Made by a program: the position numbers and the translations under genes. From Marinospirillum minutulum DSM 6287 (GTDB taxonomy: Bacteria > Pseudomonadota > Gammaproteobacteria > Pseudomonadales > Halomonadaceae), in the NCBI RefSeq assembly GCF_000422325.1, contig NZ_AULO01000013.1:1-64000 (forward strand): a stretch of 64,000 bases of DNA, given 5' to 3'. This document shows, piece by piece, positions 17,698 through 28,792 of this stretch; the stretch's first letter is position 1, and every line of letters begins with the position of its first letter. Under the pieces are notes generated by a model that searched no databases, was not told where the DNA came from, and was given only the letters and a program-made list of their open reading frames with translations.

Positions 17698-18042
17698 TCA
17701 GCCTGGAGGCCAGGTCAAACTACGGCCAGCCAATACATGCATATGAATATGCCATACTGTTTGGCCACCATCTTCATTACAATTCATCACTACACGGTAG
17801 CCCGCTTCAGCAAAACCTAATTCTTTAGCTAGTTTGGCTGCTGTTACTTGCAAACGTCCTACTAAAGCTTCATCACCTTCTTGTAAATCATTCAAGGTGG
17901 TGATGTGGCGTTTAGGGATCACCAGCAAATGATGCGGTGCTTTTGGGTCAATATCATTAAAAGCAATAACCTGGTCGTCTTCGTAAAGCACTGTTGCTGG
18001 TAATTCATGCTTAGCAATTTTACAAAAAATACAGTCTTGCAT
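17698..18042 (-). CDS. hinT: HIT-family purine nucleoside phosphoramidase (HinT-like)
   Basis: 114 residues. 'QDCIFCKIAKHELPATV' at the N-terminus and the histidine triad 'WHIHMHVLAGR' (about 98-108) mark a HinT-type HIT hydrolase that cleaves AMP-lysine and other phosphoramidates. GGAGG lies 8 nt before the ATG. The Pseudomonas coq7 neighbourhood also carries a HIT gene. The symbol follows the family; exact substrate is unknown. Confidence 0.9.
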   Translation of the reverse strand: MQDCIFCKIAKHELPATVLYEDDQVIAFNDIDPKAPHHLLVIPKRHITTLNDLQEGDEALVGRLQVTAAKLAKELGFAEAGYRVVMNCNEDGGQTVWHIHMHVLAGRSLTWPPG

Positions 18043-18089
18043 GGTGATACCTCCTATTTTTTATTTTAAAGCAGCACTTAGTTAACTAT

Positions 18090-18413
18090 TTAACGTTCTA
18101 AGTACTTAAGCTTATCAGTTTTACCGTCCCATTCAGCTGCATCGGGTAAAGGGTCAATCTGTTCTGAAATATTGGGCCAAACTTCTGCTAGTTCCGCATT
18201 TAATTCAATGTAGTTTTTCATATTTGCAGGCAGCTCATCTTCAGAGAAGATTGCCTCAGCAGGGCACTCAGGCTCACACAAAGCACAGTCTATGCATTCA
18301 TCTGGGTGAATAACTAAAAAGTTAGGCCCTTCGTAAAAGCAATCAACCGGACAAACTTCTACACAGTCAGTGTATTTACAGCGAATACAGTTCTCAGTTA
18401 CTACAAAGGTCAC
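18090..18413 (-). CDS. fdxA: Seven-iron ferredoxin FdxA
   Basis: 107 residues. '[18 protein letters not shown]' supplies ligands for the 3Fe-4S cluster and part of the second cluster, and '[16 protein letters not shown]' the 4Fe-4S cluster, as in Azotobacter-type 7Fe ferredoxin I. A small soluble electron carrier. It lies 33 bp after mutS on the same strand, a pairing conserved in Pseudomonas. Confidence 0.95.
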   Translation of the reverse strand: MTFVVTENCIRCKYTDCVEVCPVDCFYEGPNFLVIHPDECIDCALCEPECPAEAIFSEDELPANMKNYIELNAELAEVWPNISEQIDPLPDAAEWDGKTDKLKYLER

Positions 18414-18446
18414 CTGAGCCTCCTCAATTTAGTAATTATAATGTTT

Positions 18447-21086
18447 TTAATCATCAACTAGTTTTTTAAAGCTGTAAAGCAAGTCTAAGGCCTGCTTAGG
18501 TGTTAACTCATCAGGGATAAGAGTACGAAACTTATCAACCAAAGGGTGAGACTCTACAGCAAACATATCGGCTTGTAAGGGTGGCAAACTCGCTTGCCTA
18601 GCCATAGATTCCTTAACTTGCCGGTTTGTTACTTGGGTTTCTGTTACGGGTACCTGCTTAGTGACTTCTAACGCTTCTAAATCTTTTAGCTTTTGCTGCG
18701 CCCGCTTGATTACTTTATTGGGCACACCCGCCAAACGTGCAACTTGTAAACCATAGCTTTGACTAGCAGGCCCAGCTTCAACCTTGTGCATAAAAACCAG
18801 GTAATCATCTTGCTCACTGGCAGAAAGATGCACATTAGCAACCTTGGCTAAGTCATCAGCTAGGCTCGTAAGTTCAAAATAGTGGGTAGCAAATAAAGTC
18901 CAAGCTCCTAAAGCGGCCAGTTCTTCTGCGCTAGCCCAAGCTAAAGACAAACCATCAAAAGTACTGGTACCTCGCCCCACCTCATCCATTAACACCAAGC
19001 TTTGTGCCGTAGCATTGTGCAGTATATTAGCAGTTTCCGTCATTTCCACCATAAAGGTTGAGCGTCCTGAAGCCAGGTCATCGGATGCACCTATACGGGT
19101 AAAAATACGGTCTATCGGCCCTATTTGAGCTGCATCAGCAGGCACAGCTGAACCGATATAAGCCAATAAAACAATTAAAGCCACTTGCCGCATAAAAGTC
19201 GATTTACCGCCCATATTAGGACCAGTAATAACTAACATGCGTGTAGCTGGATTAAAATTTAAATCATTCGCTACAAAAGGATCAGTCACTACCTGCTCTA
19301 CTACTGGGTGACGACCAGCAGTAATACTAATGCCTTCTTGCTTGCTTAATTCAGGCACACACCAGCGCAAGGTTTCAGCCCTTTCTGCTAAGTTATGCAA
19401 TACATCCAGCTCAGCTAGGGCTGTGGCTGTTTGCTGCAGGCTAGCTAAGTTTTCATTTAGTACATCTAACAGTTCTTCATACAACTGCTTTTCACGAGTT
19501 AAAGCGCGGCTTTGGCTGGAAAGCGCTTTGTCTTCAAATACTTTTAGTTCAGGGGTAATAAAACGCTCGGCATTTTTAAGCGTTTGGCGGCGCTGGTATT
19601 CAACGGGTGCTTTATCAGATTGTGCTCGGCTAATTTCAATAAAATAACCATGCACTCGGTTATAGCCCACTTTTAAGGTGGATAAACCCGTGCGGGCTTT
19701 TTCTTGCTCTTCTAGCTGTAATAAGAAGCCACCGGCGTTTTCACGTAAATCCCTTAATTCATCTAGCTCAACATCATAACCTGAAGCAATCACGCCACCA
19801 TCACGAATAACAACGGGTGGGTTTTCAATAAGAGCACGCGCTAATTGGTCTGCTAGTTCTGGCAGAGGTGCTAGCTGTTGATTTATTGTTTTTAGTAAGG
19901 GGGCTTTTAAATCACCAATTTTTGCTTTTAATTCAGGCAAATCAAGCAAGGCATCTTTTAACCTAGATAAATCGCGAGGGCGTGCCGAACGCAATGCAAT
20001 ACGCGATAAAATACGTTCTAAGTCACCAATACTTTTTAGGTTGGTTGCCAGTTCTAATTCAAACAGGTTGACTTGTAATTCCTGCAAAGCTACTTGGCGT
20101 TGTTGCAAAATACCAAGGTTACGCAAAGGGCGATGTAACCAGCGGCGCAGTAAACGTGACCCCATAGGTGTAGCCGTGGCATCCAACACTTCCATAAGCG
20201 TATGGTTTTGCCCGCCAGAAAGATTGGTATCTAGTTCTAGATTACGGCGACTAGCAGCATCTAACAGCAGCGCTTCGTCTTCATTTTCAACTACTAAAGA
20301 GCGCAGGTGCGGCAAGGCAGATTTTTGAGTTTCTTGCACATAATCTAAAAGTGCACCCGCAGCCGCTAAAGCAGGGTTTAACGCATCGCACCCAAAACCG
20401 CGTAAATCTTGCACAGCAAACTGCTGACATAATTTACGAACAGCGGTTTGTTTATCAAACTGCCAAGGCGGTATTCGGCGCAAACCTTTAAGCTTTTCCC
20501 ATTCGGCAGGCAGTTGGGTTAATTCATCAACCAGCAACTCAGAAGGGGCTAAACGCGCCAAGGTGGTTTCTAGCTGGGTTTGCCCTACCACTTCGGCAAC
20601 CACAAAACGGCCACTGGCTAAATCTAGGTTGGCAATACCCCAAACCTTTTGTTCAGGCTTAGATGCTTCACCCTGTGGATAAATTGCGACCAGCAGGTTG
20701 TCTCGGCGCTCATCCATTAAGGCTTCATCTGTCAAAGTGCCGGGGGTAATAATTCTAACAACCTTTCTTTCTACCGGCCCTTTGCCTTCACCGGCTTGCC
20801 CTACCTGCTCACAAATAGCAACCGACTTACCTGCTTTAACCAAACGTGCCAAATAACCATCAGCAGAATGGTAAGGAATACCAGCCATGGGAATTGGCTC
20901 ACCATCCGATGAACCCCGCTGCGTTAGTGTGATATCTAATAACCGCGCACCTTCCTTGGCATCATCAAAAAAAAGCTCATAAAAATCACCCATACGATAA
21001 AAAAGCAGGGTGGTAGGATAATCGCGCTTAATAGTGAGAAACTGCCGCATCATCGGCGTATGGTTGGAAAAGTCTGCGTCGCTCAA
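18447..21086 (-). CDS. mutS: DNA mismatch repair protein MutS
   Basis: 879 residues, full length. It recognises mismatches and starts MutL-dependent repair. The N-terminal '[17 protein letters not shown]' (about 27-43) contains the Phe-X-Glu mismatch contact (F and E of 'FYE'). The C-terminal ATPase has '[10 protein letters not shown]' (about 618), '[12 protein letters not shown]' (about 697) and 'THYFELT' (about 730). A C-terminal beta-clamp/tetramer region is present. No sign of disruption. Confidence 0.96.
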   Translation of the reverse strand: MSDADFSNHTPMMRQFLTIKRDYPTTLLFYRMGDFYELFFDDAKEGARLLDITLTQRGSSDGEPIPMAGIPYHSADGYLARLVKAGKSVAICEQVGQAGEGKGPVERKVVRIITPGTLTDEALMDERRDNLLVAIYPQGEASKPEQKVWGIANLDLASGRFVVAEVVGQTQLETTLARLAPSELLVDELTQLPAEWEKLKGLRRIPPWQFDKQTAVRKLCQQFAVQDLRGFGCDALNPALAAAGALLDYVQETQKSALPHLRSLVVENEDEALLLDAASRRNLELDTNLSGGQNHTLMEVLDATATPMGSRLLRRWLHRPLRNLGILQQRQVALQELQVNLFELELATNLKSIGDLERILSRIALRSARPRDLSRLKDALLDLPELKAKIGDLKAPLLKTINQQLAPLPELADQLARALIENPPVVIRDGGVIASGYDVELDELRDLRENAGGFLLQLEEQEKARTGLSTLKVGYNRVHGYFIEISRAQSDKAPVEYQRRQTLKNAERFITPELKVFEDKALSSQSRALTREKQLYEELLDVLNENLASLQQTATALAELDVLHNLAERAETLRWCVPELSKQEGISITAGRHPVVEQVVTDPFVANDLNFNPATRMLVITGPNMGGKSTFMRQVALIVLLAYIGSAVPADAAQIGPIDRIFTRIGASDDLASGRSTFMVEMTETANILHNATAQSLVLMDEVGRGTSTFDGLSLAWASAEELAALGAWTLFATHYFELTSLADDLAKVANVHLSASEQDDYLVFMHKVEAGPASQSYGLQVARLAGVPNKVIKRAQQKLKDLEALEVTKQVPVTETQVTNRQVKESMARQASLPPLQADMFAVESHPLVDKFRTLIPDELTPKQALDLLYSFKKLVDD

Positions 21087-21158
21087 GCCTTAAAACTCCT
21101 GCCTGCTAGAAGGTAAATGCCCGCACATGATACCCGAGGCAAGAGTTTGAATACAGGC

Positions 21159-22142
21159 TCATGCTTTTTGTTCTGACCGCTTGGCATAATAAGCAGCAAG
21201 TTGTGCACAGGCCATGAGTTGTATTTGGTGAAATATCATTAAGGGTAACAACATAGGGCCGAGCAGTGCGCCACTGAATAAAACCTGCGCCATTGGCACG
21301 CCCGTTGCCATGCTTTTTTTAGAAGCACAAAACACGATGGTAATTTCATCTTCTTTATTAAAGCCAAACCGGCGTGCCAACCAAGCAGTTAAAAATAAAA
21401 CTACAGCTAAAAGCACTGCACATGCAAAGGTTAACCAAAGCAGCCTTTCTAAAGGAACGTCATTCCATAAGCCAGCTACAACCGAAGCACTAAAAGCAGT
21501 ATAAACCACTAATAAAATGGAGGTTTGATCTACCTTGCTTAACCAGCTGCGTTGCTTACCTATCCAATCAGCTAGCCAAGGGCGTAATAAATGCCCAGCC
21601 AAAAAAGGTACTAATAACTGCAAACTAATGCTGACTAACGTATCTAAAAAAGAAAAACCAGCACCAGAGGCATCTAGGTCTAACAGAATTAATACTAATA
21701 GCGGCGTCACCAGTATACCTATAAGGCTGGAAGCCGAAGCACTGCATACCGCCGCTGCCAGGTTTCCTCTTGCTAGTGCGGTAAAGGCAATGGCAGATTG
21801 CACCGTACCGGGTAAAGCACAAAGGTAAAGCATACCCATTGCCAGCTCGTTGCCCAATAAAGGGCGCAATACAGGCAGTAGCAACCAACCAATTAATGGG
21901 AAAGCAATAAAGGTAAAACCAAACACTAGGCTATGTAACCGCCAGTGCATGATACCAGCCAAAATAGCCTGACGAGATAAACGTGCACCATGTAAGAAAA
22001 ACAACAACCCTATAGCAAAGCGGGTCAGCCAAGTCATAATAAACTCGCCCACACCTACTGCCGGAATAAAGGTTGCCAACAACACCATGCCTAATAATAA
22101 AAGCGTGTAATTATCAAAAACACGTCTAATTAACTGCCACAT
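21159..22142 (-). CDS. SBF-like (bile acid:sodium symporter superfamily) membrane protein, YfeH type
   Basis: 327 residues with about ten hydrophobic helices and little else. 'ALPGTVQSAIAFTALARGNLAAAVCSAS' (about 108-135; key parts 'PGTVQSAIA' and 'NLAAAV') is the SBF-like/DUF4137 signature, and 'FCASKKSMATGVPMA' (about 268) the second crossover region. Likely a sodium-coupled organic anion transporter; substrate unknown. It stands alone between mutS and pncC. Confidence 0.82.
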   Translation of the reverse strand: MWQLIRRVFDNYTLLLLGMVLLATFIPAVGVGEFIMTWLTRFAIGLLFFLHGARLSRQAILAGIMHWRLHSLVFGFTFIAFPLIGWLLLPVLRPLLGNELAMGMLYLCALPGTVQSAIAFTALARGNLAAAVCSASASSLIGILVTPLLVLILLDLDASGAGFSFLDTLVSISLQLLVPFLAGHLLRPWLADWIGKQRSWLSKVDQTSILLVVYTAFSASVVAGLWNDVPLERLLWLTFACAVLLAVVLFLTAWLARRFGFNKEDEITIVFCASKKSMATGVPMAQVLFSGALLGPMLLPLMIFHQIQLMACAQLAAYYAKRSEQKA

Positions 22143-22338
22143 AACTAGAGTTCCTTGGTTCTATTTTCTACTCATTATTCTTAATAAAAAGGAATAAACT
22201 ACGCCAAACAAGGCTCGCTATCTAACACTAGTTATATTACCTTTGCCAGAAGATCATCACTTAAAAACCAACTTTATTAATCCAGCCTTAGAAGCTTTTT
22301 TTGAAAACCTTCCTCATCACTTATAGCAGGAGAAAAAA

Positions 22339-22827
22339 ATGACTTCACGCATGGCCTTAGTCAATAAAATAGCTAAACTAGCGACAAGCGCTAACTACCA
22401 GCTAGCTACAGCAGAGTCTTGTACGGGTGGTGGTATAGCAAAAGCACTCACTGAAGTAGCTGGCAGCTCCGCCTGGTTCACTAGTGGTTTAGTTACCTAT
22501 TCCAACCTAGCAAAACACAACCTTTTGGGTGTCGCCAAAACAACAATAGAAAAACAAGGTGCTGTGAGTGAGGCGGTTGTTAAAGCCATGGTGCAAGGCG
22601 CATGTAAAAGAAGCCCTGCAAATTTAGCTGTTGCAGTTAGCGGTGTTGCTGGTCCAGGTGGTGGCAGCCCTGAAAAACCTGTAGGTACTGTATGGCTTGC
22701 TTGGGGTACAAGCGAGCAACAGCTTGCTAAAATATTTAACTTCACAGGTGATCGTAGGCAGGTAAGAGAAGCCAGTATAGATAAAGCCTTAGAAGGCTTG
22801 TTAGACTGGCTTGAAAAAAGCATATAA
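22339..22827 (+). CDS. pncC: Nicotinamide-nucleotide amidohydrolase PncC (CinA C-terminal domain)
   Basis: 162 residues, the stand-alone CinA C-terminal domain (YgaD). It deamidates nicotinamide mononucleotide to nicotinic acid mononucleotide. '[18 protein letters not shown]' (about 22-39) and '[21 protein letters not shown]' (about 97; read as SGVAGPGGG and KPVGTVW) are the nucleotide-site motifs. The position just before recA is conserved in Pseudomonas and enterics. AGGAG lies before the ATG. Confidence 0.92.
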   Translation: MTSRMALVNKIAKLATSANYQLATAESCTGGGIAKALTEVAGSSAWFTSGLVTYSNLAKHNLLGVAKTTIEKQGAVSEAVVKAMVQGACKRSPANLAVAVSGVAGPGGGSPEKPVGTVWLAWGTSEQQLAKIFNFTGDRRQVREASIDKALEGLLDWLEKSI

Positions 22828-22853
22828 ATCAGTTCTTGCCTTCCAGCAAAATA

Positions 22854-22869
22854 CTGTTAACCTATACAG
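22854..22869 (+). promoter_or_regulatory. LexA (SOS) box of recA
   Basis: CTGTTAACCTATACAG matches CTGT-N8-ACAG exactly, with the flanking TA...TA of strong gammaproteobacterial LexA sites. It lies 67 bp before the recA ATG. Confidence 0.92.
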
Positions 22870-22935
22870 TAATCGACAAACTGTTAAATTTTATTCGACA
22901 CTACCCAACAGATCGCACAAAAAGGATATTCTCTT

Positions 22936-24030
22936 ATGGCTTCCGATGAAAACCGCCAAAAAGCCCTTAGCGCTGCATTAGGCCAAATTGAAAAACAATT
23001 TGGTAAAGGCGCTGTTATGCTCATGGGTGATCAACCCCGAGTTGCCATTCCATCTGTTTCTACTGGTTCCTTAGGGCTTGATATTGCACTGGGTATAGGC
23101 GGCTTGCCCTTTGGTCGTGTAGTTGAAATTTACGGCCCAGAATCTTCAGGTAAAACCACACTCACCCTATCGGTTATCGCACAAGCACAAAAAATGGGCA
23201 AAACTTGTGCCTTTATAGATGCTGAGCATGCACTTGACCCTATCTACGCAGAAAAACTAGGCATTAACCTAGATGACATGCTGGTTTCTCAACCAGATAA
23301 CGGTGAACAAGCCTTAGAAATTACCGATTCATTAGTTCGCTCAGGTGCTGTTGATGTTATCGTTATTGACTCAGTCGCAGCCCTTACACCCCGCGCTGAA
23401 ATTGAAGGCGAAATGGGCGATTCTCACGTAGGTTTACAAGCTCGCTTAATGTCGCAAGCCCTACGTAAAATCACGGGTAACATTAAAAACGCCAACTGCT
23501 TGGTTATTTTTATTAACCAAATCCGTATGAAAATTGGCGTGATGTTTGGTAGCCCAGAAACCACAACGGGTGGTAACGCACTTAAGTTTTACTCCTCGGT
23601 TCGTTTAGATATTCGTCGTATAGGCGCTGTTAAACAGGGCGATGAAGTAACGGGTAACGAAACGCGCGTTAAAGTGGTTAAAAACAAGGTAGCGCCTCCT
23701 TTCCGTCAAGCAGAGTTCCAAATTCTTTATGGCAAGGGCATTTACCATGCAGGTGAAGTCATTGACCTAGGTGTGCAGTGCAAACTGGTTGAAAAAGCAG
23801 GTGCTTGGTATAGCTATAAGGGCACTAAAATTGGTCAGGGTAAGGCTAATGCCGCTCAATATTTAGAAGACAACCCTGAAATCATGAATGAAATTGAAAC
23901 GGGTGTTCGTGATCAACTGCTTAGCAAATTAGAAGATAAGCCTGATGGCAAAGACGCCAAGGCTACTGCCAGCACTAAAAAACCAGCTAAAGACACGCTA
24001 GTCGATGAGCTGCCACCTTTAGAAGACTAG
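22936..24030 (+). CDS. recA: Recombinase RecA
   Basis: 364 residues, slightly longer than E. coli RecA (353) owing to a Lys/Asp-rich tail. It forms the ssDNA filament for strand exchange and stimulates LexA cleavage. 'GPESSGKTT' (about 67-75) is the Walker A, '[10 protein letters not shown]' (about 141) the Walker B, and '[13 protein letters not shown]' (about 213) contains the conserved core. SOS control is supported by the LexA box. recX follows 8 nt after the stop. Confidence 0.98.
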   Translation: MASDENRQKALSAALGQIEKQFGKGAVMLMGDQPRVAIPSVSTGSLGLDIALGIGGLPFGRVVEIYGPESSGKTTLTLSVIAQAQKMGKTCAFIDAEHALDPIYAEKLGINLDDMLVSQPDNGEQALEITDSLVRSGAVDVIVIDSVAALTPRAEIEGEMGDSHVGLQARLMSQALRKITGNIKNANCLVIFINQIRMKIGVMFGSPETTTGGNALKFYSSVRLDIRRIGAVKQGDEVTGNETRVKVVKNKVAPPFRQAEFQILYGKGIYHAGEVIDLGVQCKLVEKAGAWYSYKGTKIGQGKANAAQYLEDNPEIMNEIETGVRDQLLSKLEDKPDGKDAKATASTKKPAKDTLVDELPPLED

Positions 24031-24038
24031 GCTAGTTA

Positions 24039-24542
24039 ATGCAAGATTCAGTTGCAGAAGCTTGGATTAAAGCCCGCCGAGAGCGGGCTTTTCGCTTATT
24101 GGCGGCTAGAGAGCAAAGCTTACATGAGTTGCGCGAAAAGCTATTCAAGCCTACCGCAGCAGAAACAGCTGACCCTGAAAAAACACCTGATCAAGCAACC
24201 TGTACAGAGCTAATTAACCAATTAATCGAATTCCTGCTTGAACACGACTTACAAAGTGATGAACGCTTTATAGAAAGCCTAGCCAATAAATTTCTCCGCC
24301 AAGGTAAAGGTCCCTTAGCATTACAACAAGGCTATTGGAAACACCAACTAGCTAAGCAGCTAGTCAACCAACAACTTAAATCCTTAGAGCCGCTTTGGTA
24401 TCCACAAATTATGCGGGTTAGGGAAAAGCGCTTTGGGAATCAACCACCTATAGATCAGCGTGAAGCAGGAAAAATGCAACGCTTTCTAGCCCAGCAGGGG
24501 TTTACACCAGACCTAATCCGTAAGGCGGTTTTTCTAGAATAA
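24039..24542 (+). CDS. recX: Regulatory protein RecX
   Basis: 167 residues, three tandem helical repeats of the RecX family, which binds and limits RecA filaments. 'RRERAFRLLAAREQSLHELREKL' (about 12-34; key 'AREQSLHELREKL') and 'QSDERFIESLANKFLRQGKGPLAL' (about 74; key 'DERFIES' and 'RQGKGP') are typical. The gene is only 8 nt from recA, so it is expected to be co-induced by DNA damage. A terminator-like hairpin lies within codons 11-18. Confidence 0.92.
   Translation: MQDSVAEAWIKARRERAFRLLAAREQSLHELREKLFKPTAAETADPEKTPDQATCTELINQLIEFLLEHDLQSDERFIESLANKFLRQGKGPLALQQGYWKHQLAKQLVNQQLKSLEPLWYPQIMRVREKRFGNQPPIDQREAGKMQRFLAQQGFTPDLIRKAVFLE
24070..24092 (+). terminator. Terminator-like hairpin inside the recX coding start
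   Basis: AAGCCCGC (24070-24077), a 5-nt loop CGAGA and GCGGGCTT (24083-24090), followed by TT: an 8-bp GC-rich stem with a TTTT run. It lies inside recX, where the bases encode A-R-R-E-R-A. It may lower transcription through recX after recA, as the recA-recX terminator does in E. coli. Confidence 0.6.
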
Positions 24543-24625
24543 GCGAGGTTATCATTTTGCTACGAACTCCGTATAATAGTTGCCCAGCTTAACCCGGCAG
24601 CTTAATTCGCATACAGAGAGGCATC

Positions 24626-27262
24626 ATGAAAAGTGCTGAAATTCGCGAGGCTTTCCTGAAGTTTTTTCAGTCTAAAGGCCACACTGTTGTTCCATCCAGC
24701 TCCCTAGTACCCCAGGATGATCCTACCCTGCTATTTACTAATGCGGGGATGAACCAATTTAAAGACTGTTTTCTTGGTCACGAACAACGTGGCTATACCC
24801 GTGCAACCACCACCCAAAAATGTGTTCGTGCTGGTGGCAAGCATAACGATTTAGAAAATGTCGGCTATACCGCCCGTCACCACACCTTTTTTGAAATGCT
24901 AGGTAACTTTAGTTTTGGCGACTACTTCAAACAAGATGCCATTACCTACGCTTGGGAATTTTTAACCGGCGTTGCCAAACTTCCTCCTGAAAAGCTATGG
25001 ATTACTATTTACCATACCGATGACGAAGCCTTTGAAATTTGGAATAAGTCAGTTGGTGTTCCTGCCGAACGCATTATTCGTATTGGTGACCAAGAAGGTA
25101 TTGCCTATAACTCAGATAACTTCTGGGCAATGGGTGACACTGGCCCTTGTGGTCCTTGTACAGAAATTTTTTATGATCATGGTGAAGACATTTGGGGTGG
25201 CCTGCCCGGTTCGCCTGAAGAAGATGGCGACCGCTTTATAGAAATCTGGAACGTCGTCTTTATGCAGTTTAATCGCACTGCTGAAGGTGAAATGCTTCCC
25301 CTACCTGCCCCCTCCGTTGATACAGGTATGGGCTTAGAAAGACTAGCCGCAGTGCTGCAAGGCGTTCATGCCAATTATGAAATTGACCTTTTCCAAAACT
25401 TGCTCCAAGCCTCTTCTATCGCTATCGGTTGTGAAAATTCAGACCAACCTTCCCTACGCGTTGTAGCCGACCATATTCGCTCTTGTAGCTTTTTAGTGGC
25501 CGATGGTGTGTTACCTTCAAATGAAGGCCGTGGCTATGTACTACGCCGCATTATTCGTCGTGCTTGCCGCCATGGTCATAAGCTCGGTGCTGAAGGTAGT
25601 TTCTTCTACAAGATTGTTGCTGCGCTGGTTAAAGAAATGGGCGATGCTTTTCCAGAACTAAAAGAAAAGCAAACGCAAATAGAAAAAGCCCTTAAGCATG
25701 AAGAAGAACAATTTGCTAAAACGCTAGATCAAGGCATGAAAATTCTTGAGCAAGATTTAGCTGAGCTAAAAGGCAAGGTTATTCCAGGTGAAGTTGCTTT
25801 TAAGCTTTATGACACCTTTGGCTTCCCCTTCGATCTAACCGCTGACATAGCCCGTGAAAGAGACTTAAGCGTTGATGAAGCTGGCTTTGAAAAACAAATG
25901 CAAGCCCAGCGTGAACGTGCCCGCTCTGCAAGCAGCTTTGGTTTAGATTACAACAGCATTATTAATATTGATCGACCCACTGAATTTACTGGCTATAGCA
26001 AAGCAAGCGATAAAGCAGAAGTTATTGCACTCTATTTAGAAGGCAAACCAGTAGAAAGCCTAGCTGAAGGTCAAAAGGGTTTAGTTATTCTTGATACCAC
26101 ACCTTTTTATGCAGAGGCGGGTGGTCAGGTAGGTGATACAGGTCAGCTTTTAGGTAAAACCCAGCGCTTCGATGTACAAGACACCACTAAGGCCGGTGAG
26201 GCCTTTGCACACCAAGGTATAGTTGCCGAAGGTTCATTAAAAGTTGGTGATCAGCTAACCGCTCAAGTAGATACCCGTGTGCGTGAACGCACCCGCCGTA
26301 ACCACTCAGCCACTCACTTATTACATGCAGCCCTTCGCCAAGTTTTAGGTGACAGTGTTCAGCAAAAAGGCTCTTTGGTAGATTCTGAACGTTTACGTTT
26401 TGATTTTAGCCACAATGAAGCCTTAACAGCTGAACAACTACAAGAAATCTCACGTTTAGTAAACGAGCAAATTCGTGCTAATGCTGCGGTCACCACTGAA
26501 TTACTCGATTTAGAAACAGCAAAAAAACGTGGTGCTATGGCTTTATTTGGTGAAAAATATGCCGAAGAAGTTCGCGTATTAAGTATGGGCACCAAACAAG
26601 GTGAGCAAAGCTTTTCTATCGAGCTTTGTGGTGGCTTGCATGTTGTTCGTACTGGTGATATCGCGCTATTTCACCTAACGTCTGAATCAGGTGTAGCTGC
26701 GGGCGTGCGTCGCATTGAAGGTATTACAGGCGAAGCAGCACTTAACTTTTTACAAGAGCGTGAGCAGCAATTACTAAAAGCTGCTAGCCAACTTAAAGTT
26801 AAACCAGAACAGCTACTTGAACGCTTAGAAACCAATCAAGACCGTATGCGTCAGCTAGAAAAAGACTTGCAGCAACTTAAGAAAAAACTTGCTTCAGGCG
26901 GTAGTACAGATTTAACCAGTCAAGTAGAAGAAGTGGCTGGTGTTAAGGTTCTTGCAGTAAGTATTGAAGGTGCAGATGTACCCACTCTGCGTGAACTGAT
27001 GGACCAAATGAAACAAAAACTAGCACCAGCAGCCCTTGTGCTAGCAGCAGTAGAGGGCGACAAGGTTAGTTTAATTGCCGGTGTATCAGGTGCAGCTAAA
27101 GACCAGATTCATGCAGGCAAATTAGTTAATCATGTTGCTCAACAAGTCGGTGGCAAGGGTGGTGGTCGCCCCGACATGGCGCAGGCGGGTGGCACTAAGC
27201 CATCAAGCCTGCCCGCAGCCTTAGCTTCAGTTAAAGCTTGGGTAGCAGAACAACTGGGGTAG
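24626..27262 (+). CDS. alaS: Alanyl-tRNA synthetase
   Basis: 878 residues, full length. It charges tRNA-Ala and edits Ser/Gly mischarging. The class II catalytic core has '[13 protein letters not shown]' (about 30) and '[14 protein letters not shown]' (about 93). The editing domain has the zinc motif '[11 protein letters not shown]' (about 562) and a C-H pair in '[14 protein letters not shown]' (about 667). The C-Ala domain ends with '[12 protein letters not shown]'. Upstream of lysC, as in Pseudomonas. Confidence 0.97.
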   Translation: MKSAEIREAFLKFFQSKGHTVVPSSSLVPQDDPTLLFTNAGMNQFKDCFLGHEQRGYTRATTTQKCVRAGGKHNDLENVGYTARHHTFFEMLGNFSFGDYFKQDAITYAWEFLTGVAKLPPEKLWITIYHTDDEAFEIWNKSVGVPAERIIRIGDQEGIAYNSDNFWAMGDTGPCGPCTEIFYDHGEDIWGGLPGSPEEDGDRFIEIWNVVFMQFNRTAEGEMLPLPAPSVDTGMGLERLAAVLQGVHANYEIDLFQNLLQASSIAIGCENSDQPSLRVVADHIRSCSFLVADGVLPSNEGRGYVLRRIIRRACRHGHKLGAEGSFFYKIVAALVKEMGDAFPELKEKQTQIEKALKHEEEQFAKTLDQGMKILEQDLAELKGKVIPGEVAFKLYDTFGFPFDLTADIARERDLSVDEAGFEKQMQAQRERARSASSFGLDYNSIINIDRPTEFTGYSKASDKAEVIALYLEGKPVESLAEGQKGLVILDTTPFYAEAGGQVGDTGQLLGKTQRFDVQDTTKAGEAFAHQGIVAEGSLKVGDQLTAQVDTRVRERTRRNHSATHLLHAALRQVLGDSVQQKGSLVDSERLRFDFSHNEALTAEQLQEISRLVNEQIRANAAVTTELLDLETAKKRGAMALFGEKYAEEVRVLSMGTKQGEQSFSIELCGGLHVVRTGDIALFHLTSESGVAAGVRRIEGITGEAALNFLQEREQQLLKAASQLKVKPEQLLERLETNQDRMRQLEKDLQQLKKKLASGGSTDLTSQVEEVAGVKVLAVSIEGADVPTLRELMDQMKQKLAPAALVLAAVEGDKVSLIAGVSGAAKDQIHAGKLVNHVAQQVGGKGGGRPDMAQAGGTKPSSLPAALASVKAWVAEQLG

Positions 27263-27296
27263 GATTAATTCCCTTACATAACCCAAAAGGATACCT

Positions 27297-28535
27297 ATGG
27301 CACTTTATGTACAAAAGTTTGGCGGCACCTCAGTCGGTAGCGTTGAACGAATAAAAAAAGTAGCAGAGCGCGTTGGTCGCTTCCGTAAGGAAGGGCATGA
27401 TGTAGTCGTTGTTGTTTCAGCCATGAGCGGTGAAACTAATCGTCTACTTGCGTTAGCTCAAGATATTCATGACAACCCCTCACCTCGCGAATTAGACATG
27501 CTTATTTCAACAGGTGAACAGGTAACGATTGCCCTTTTAGCTATGGCAATGGAACAGCAAGGCATTCCAGCCACTTCTTATACTGGCGCTCAAGTGGGTA
27601 TAGTTACCGACAAGTCTTACAACAAAGCCCGTATCAAAAAAATAGATACTGAATCAGTTAAGAATGACCTTAACAAGGGTCGTGTTGTGGTTGTGGCTGG
27701 TTTTCAGGGCGTTGATGAAGAAGGCAATATTACTACGCTAGGTCGCGGTGGCTCAGATACCACAGCCGTTGCCTTAGCTGCTGCTTTAAAAGCAGATGAA
27801 TGCCAAATCTATACTGATGTTGATGGCGTATATACCGCCGATCCACGTATTTGCTCTAAGGCACGCAGACTAGACAAAATTACTGTAGAAGAAATGCTTG
27901 AACTTGCCAGTCTTGGTTCAAAAATTCTACAAATACGCTCAGTCGAATTTGCAGGTAAATACCAAGTTCCCTTACGTGTTCTTTCAAGTTTTGAAGATAG
28001 CGAAGGTGAAGGCACACTCATTATTGCAGATAACGAGGAACATAACGCGATGGAAGATCCACTAATCTCTGGTATTGCTCACCACACCAATGAAGCAAAA
28101 ATTACTATTTTAGGCGCTCCAGATATTCCTGGTGTAGCAGCAAAAATTCTTGGCCCTATTAGTGACGCTAACATTGAAGTCGATATGATTGTACAGAACG
28201 TCTCACCAGACGGTGAGTCTACCGACTTTTCTTTCACTGTAGGCCGAGGCGACTATAAAAAAGCTTATAGCCTAGTAGAGAAGTGTGTTGAAGAAATGGG
28301 TGCTGGCCGTATTCTTGGTGACAACGCTATGGCTAAGGTTTCACTAGTGGGTGTAGGTATGCGCTCTCATGCAGGTGTTGCCAGCCTAATGTTTAAGACC
28401 CTAGCAGAGAACAGCATCAATATTCGCATGGTATCTACCTCTGAAATTAAAATTTCAGTAGTCATAGATGAGAAGTTTACTGAACTCGCTGTTAGAACAT
28501 TGCATACAGCTTTTGGTTTAGATAAACCTGAGTAA
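27297..28535 (+). CDS. lysC: Aspartate kinase (LysC type)
   Basis: 412 residues, monofunctional. It phosphorylates aspartate as the first step to Lys, Thr, Met, diaminopimelate and, in this organism, the aspartate semialdehyde used by the carboxynorspermidine route. 'VQKFGGTSVGS' opens the kinase domain, 'GRGGSDTTAVALAAAL' (about 148) binds Asp/ATP, and two ACT domains follow (about 265-405; 'ITILGAPDIPGVAAKI'). It lies 34 nt after alaS, probably the same transcript; no leader regulator is visible. Confidence 0.95.
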   Translation: MALYVQKFGGTSVGSVERIKKVAERVGRFRKEGHDVVVVVSAMSGETNRLLALAQDIHDNPSPRELDMLISTGEQVTIALLAMAMEQQGIPATSYTGAQVGIVTDKSYNKARIKKIDTESVKNDLNKGRVVVVAGFQGVDEEGNITTLGRGGSDTTAVALAAALKADECQIYTDVDGVYTADPRICSKARRLDKITVEEMLELASLGSKILQIRSVEFAGKYQVPLRVLSSFEDSEGEGTLIIADNEEHNAMEDPLISGIAHHTNEAKITILGAPDIPGVAAKILGPISDANIEVDMIVQNVSPDGESTDFSFTVGRGDYKKAYSLVEKCVEEMGAGRILGDNAMAKVSLVGVGMRSHAGVASLMFKTLAENSINIRMVSTSEIKISVVIDEKFTELAVRTLHTAFGLDKPE

Positions 28536-28623
28536 TCACCTCTTATAAAGCCTAAAAGCAGCAAACCAAGGAGGGTTTCTGCACTCATATAGAAAACTCA
28601 TCCAACAAATAGTTAAAAATCAT

Positions 28624-28652
28624 TTAACATTTTTATGCTATTGACGGATAAT
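28624..28652 (+). promoter_or_regulatory. Likely csrA promoter
   Basis: TTAACA (28624-28629), 17 bp spacer, GATAAT (28647-28652). It predicts a leader of roughly 130 nt before csrA. Confidence 0.5.
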
Positions 28653-28678
28653 ATGCTTGTCTGGCAAGTGAACACTAG

Positions 28679-28691
28679 CCATCGGAGATGG
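28679..28691 (+). promoter_or_regulatory. GGA-loop hairpin in csrA leader (possible CsrA site)
   Basis: CCATC-GGA-GATGG forms a perfect 5-bp stem exposing GGA in its loop, the core of CsrA/RsmA binding sites. Another GGA occurs at the ribosome-binding site (about 28781) and one near 28713. Together they suggest translational autoregulation. Confidence 0.45.
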
Positions 28692-28792
28692 TCTACATTT
28701 AACCAAGACACATGGAGTAAAGCTTTCAAGCCTTATTCCAACGCCTGTTGAGATGTATATATATCTGGACTGATTGATATGGAGATTCTACT

